This document shows, one piece after another, positions 63,427-64,000 of a stretch of 64,000 bases of DNA. The stretch covers positions 57,588 to 121,587 of the forward strand of contig JAGYIP010000011.1 in assembly GCA_018402635.1 (NCBI GenBank). Direction: 5' to 3'. The notes under the pieces are model-generated. The model worked only from the letters and a program-made list of their open reading frames with translations, was not told the DNA's origin and searched no databases. This stretch comes from Burkholderiaceae bacterium (GTDB lineage Bacteria > Pseudomonadota > Gammaproteobacteria > Burkholderiales > Burkholderiaceae_A). Each line of letters starts with the position of its first letter. Position 1 is the first letter of the stretch. The position numbers and the translations under genes are program-made.

Positions 63427-63720
63427 CTACGCGGCCTGAAGAGGACGGATCTGTCGAAGGCTCTTCGCCATTTCGCCTTTTGCAATGGCGGCATCGTAAT
63501 CAAGTTGAAGCCCGGTCCAAAAGTTGTCATTGAGACCAAAATAACGGGAGAGCCTGAGTCCCGTATCTACGGTGACTGCTCTTTTACCAGCAATGATTTG
63601 GCTAATCCGAATTTGGCTGACCCCAATGTCTTTCGCCAATCGATAGGCAGTAATTCCCATCGGTTCAAGGAACTCATGCTGTAAGATTTCGCCCGGCCTG
63701 GGGTAAGGAATTTTCCTCAT
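63427..63720 (-). CDS. higA: HigA family antitoxin
   Basis: A 97-residue helix-turn-helix protein of the HigA/VapI antitoxin group: HPGEIL-type opening (YPRPGEILQHEFLEPMGIT), the recognition region DIGVSQIRISQIIAGKRAVT, then RLSRYFGLNDNFWTGLQLDYD. ATG 63720 follows GAGG at eight bases; the frame is open upstream. HigA neutralises the HigB mRNA interferase and represses the pair's promoter. Here only the end of higB remains upstream, so the antitoxin is orphaned. Confidence 0.9.
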   Translation of the reverse strand: MRKIPYPRPGEILQHEFLEPMGITAYRLAKDIGVSQIRISQIIAGKRAVTVDTGLRLSRYFGLNDNFWTGLQLDYDAAIAKGEMAKSLRQIRPLQAA

Positions 63721-63730
63721 GATGCTGTCC

Positions 63731-63850
63731 TCAATGGTAGTCAACAATTTCGACATCAATTACATTCTGACCAAGAAAACGAAAGCAAATACGCGCGGCG
63801 GCTTGGTCGCTCCGTGCGTATTGACAACAATTTCTCCTTACTTGCTCAGC
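63731..63850 (-). pseudogene. higB: C-terminal remnant of HigB toxin
   Basis: Minus-strand translation just upstream of higA gives RICFRFLGQNVIDVEIVDYH and a stop at 63731-63733, the typical HigB ending (RICFRW, DVEIVDYH). The open frame extends to a stop at 63851, about 39 residues, of which the first dozen match weakly. A whole HigB is about 92 residues, so the catalytic N-terminal part is missing. higB before higA is the normal order. Confidence 0.65.
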
Positions 63851-64000
63851 TCAAGCGTGCCCTTGAGCTACTCGGTGTTAGGCACCAGTCCAATCTGCAC
63901 GAAAACCCCTAGTTGGCCATTTCGGGTACAAACCGGCGTGCTACACCGGTATGCTACAAAAAAATAAGTTGTTGATTAAAAATGTAGTTTTTCTTAGCAA
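63851..64000. other. No gene seen; AT-rich edge beside truncated higB
   Basis: The last 150 bases hold no supportable gene. A short direct repeat, GTGCTACACCGG and then GTATGCTAC, and an AT-rich end are visible. This could be the edge of a mobile or deleted segment beyond the window; nothing identifies it. Confidence 0.3.

Noticed and set aside
63719..63967. A plus-strand open frame, and another frame there reading LLAQLKRALELLGV
   Set aside because: Both overlap the higB remnant on the other strand, have no supported start, and show no firm family match. The resemblance of the second to small phage terminases is too weak.

Overview
The window is a dense block of housekeeping chromosome from a betaproteobacterium, most likely order Burkholderiales. 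Evidence: the gene orders pyrG-kdsA-eno-ftsB, leuC-leuD-leuB-asd-truA-trpF-trpB-trpA-accD-folC-SPOR-cvpA-purF-metZ, recG-oxyR and fkpB-ispH, a lexA-imuA-imuB-dnaE2 SOS cassette, and class II (Cys-type) KdsA. Genus cannot be resolved from the sequence. Coding density is very high, many genes overlap by 1-4 bases, and GTG/TTG starts are frequent. There is no gene-free stretch above about 300 bases. I see no rRNA, CRISPR array, prophage or intact insertion sequence.

Layout. 1-2.3 kb: window-edge gene start, tRNA-Ser(GCT), two coupled pirins and the tail of a lost azoreductase gene. 2.3-7.3 kb (minus): lysC, tilS, accA, cysS. 7.3-9.4 kb (plus): a TPR-cyclophilin fusion and lpxH. 9.4-11 kb (minus): cysE, trmJ. 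11-15.6 kb (plus): suhB, mutS, a RoxA-type cupin. 15.7-20.7 kb (minus): metallo-beta-lactamase fold hydrolase, bamC, dapA, trpS, PHP phosphatase. 20.7-26.8 kb: gamma-carbonic anhydrase (plus), facing ftsB, eno, kdsA, pyrG, scoB, scoA (minus). 26.9-29.6 kb: ETF-ubiquinone oxidoreductase and a TDT-family transporter. 29.7-36 kb (plus): lexA with an SOS box, then imuA, imuB, dnaE2. 36.1-38.3 kb (plus): a dehydrogenase, an FAD oxidoreductase and a small membrane protein. 38.3-55.2 kb (minus): NlpC/P60 lipoprotein, the metZ-to-leuC supra-operon, an MFS transporter, aroC. 55.2-61.8 kb (minus): gltX, an unknown gene, cysM, oxyR, recG, an FAH-family hydrolase. 61.9-63.4 kb (plus): fkpB, ispH, tRNA-Thr(CGT). 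63.4-64 kb: higA with a truncated higB.

Functionally the window covers aspartate-family, leucine, tryptophan, cysteine and methionine synthesis, fatty-acid initiation (accA, accD), lipid A/KDO synthesis (lpxH, kdsA), nucleotide synthesis (pyrG, purF), translation (cysS, trpS, gltX, tilS, trmJ, truA, two tRNAs) and DNA repair (mutS, recG, lexA, dnaE2).

The most striking signal is that five genes between 30 and 48.5 kb (imuA, imuB, metZ, trpF, truA) are each interrupted by a frameshift, while the expected protein continues cleanly in another frame. Several breaks lie in short repeats (T7, A5, a CG dinucleotide run). Assembly indel error, recent gene decay and recoding remain open explanations. 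Other points: a TPR-PpiB fusion with a plausible internal start, an oxyR-cysM overlap, and genes meeting tail-to-tail with overlapping ends. I did not find a convincing entirely new biological system.
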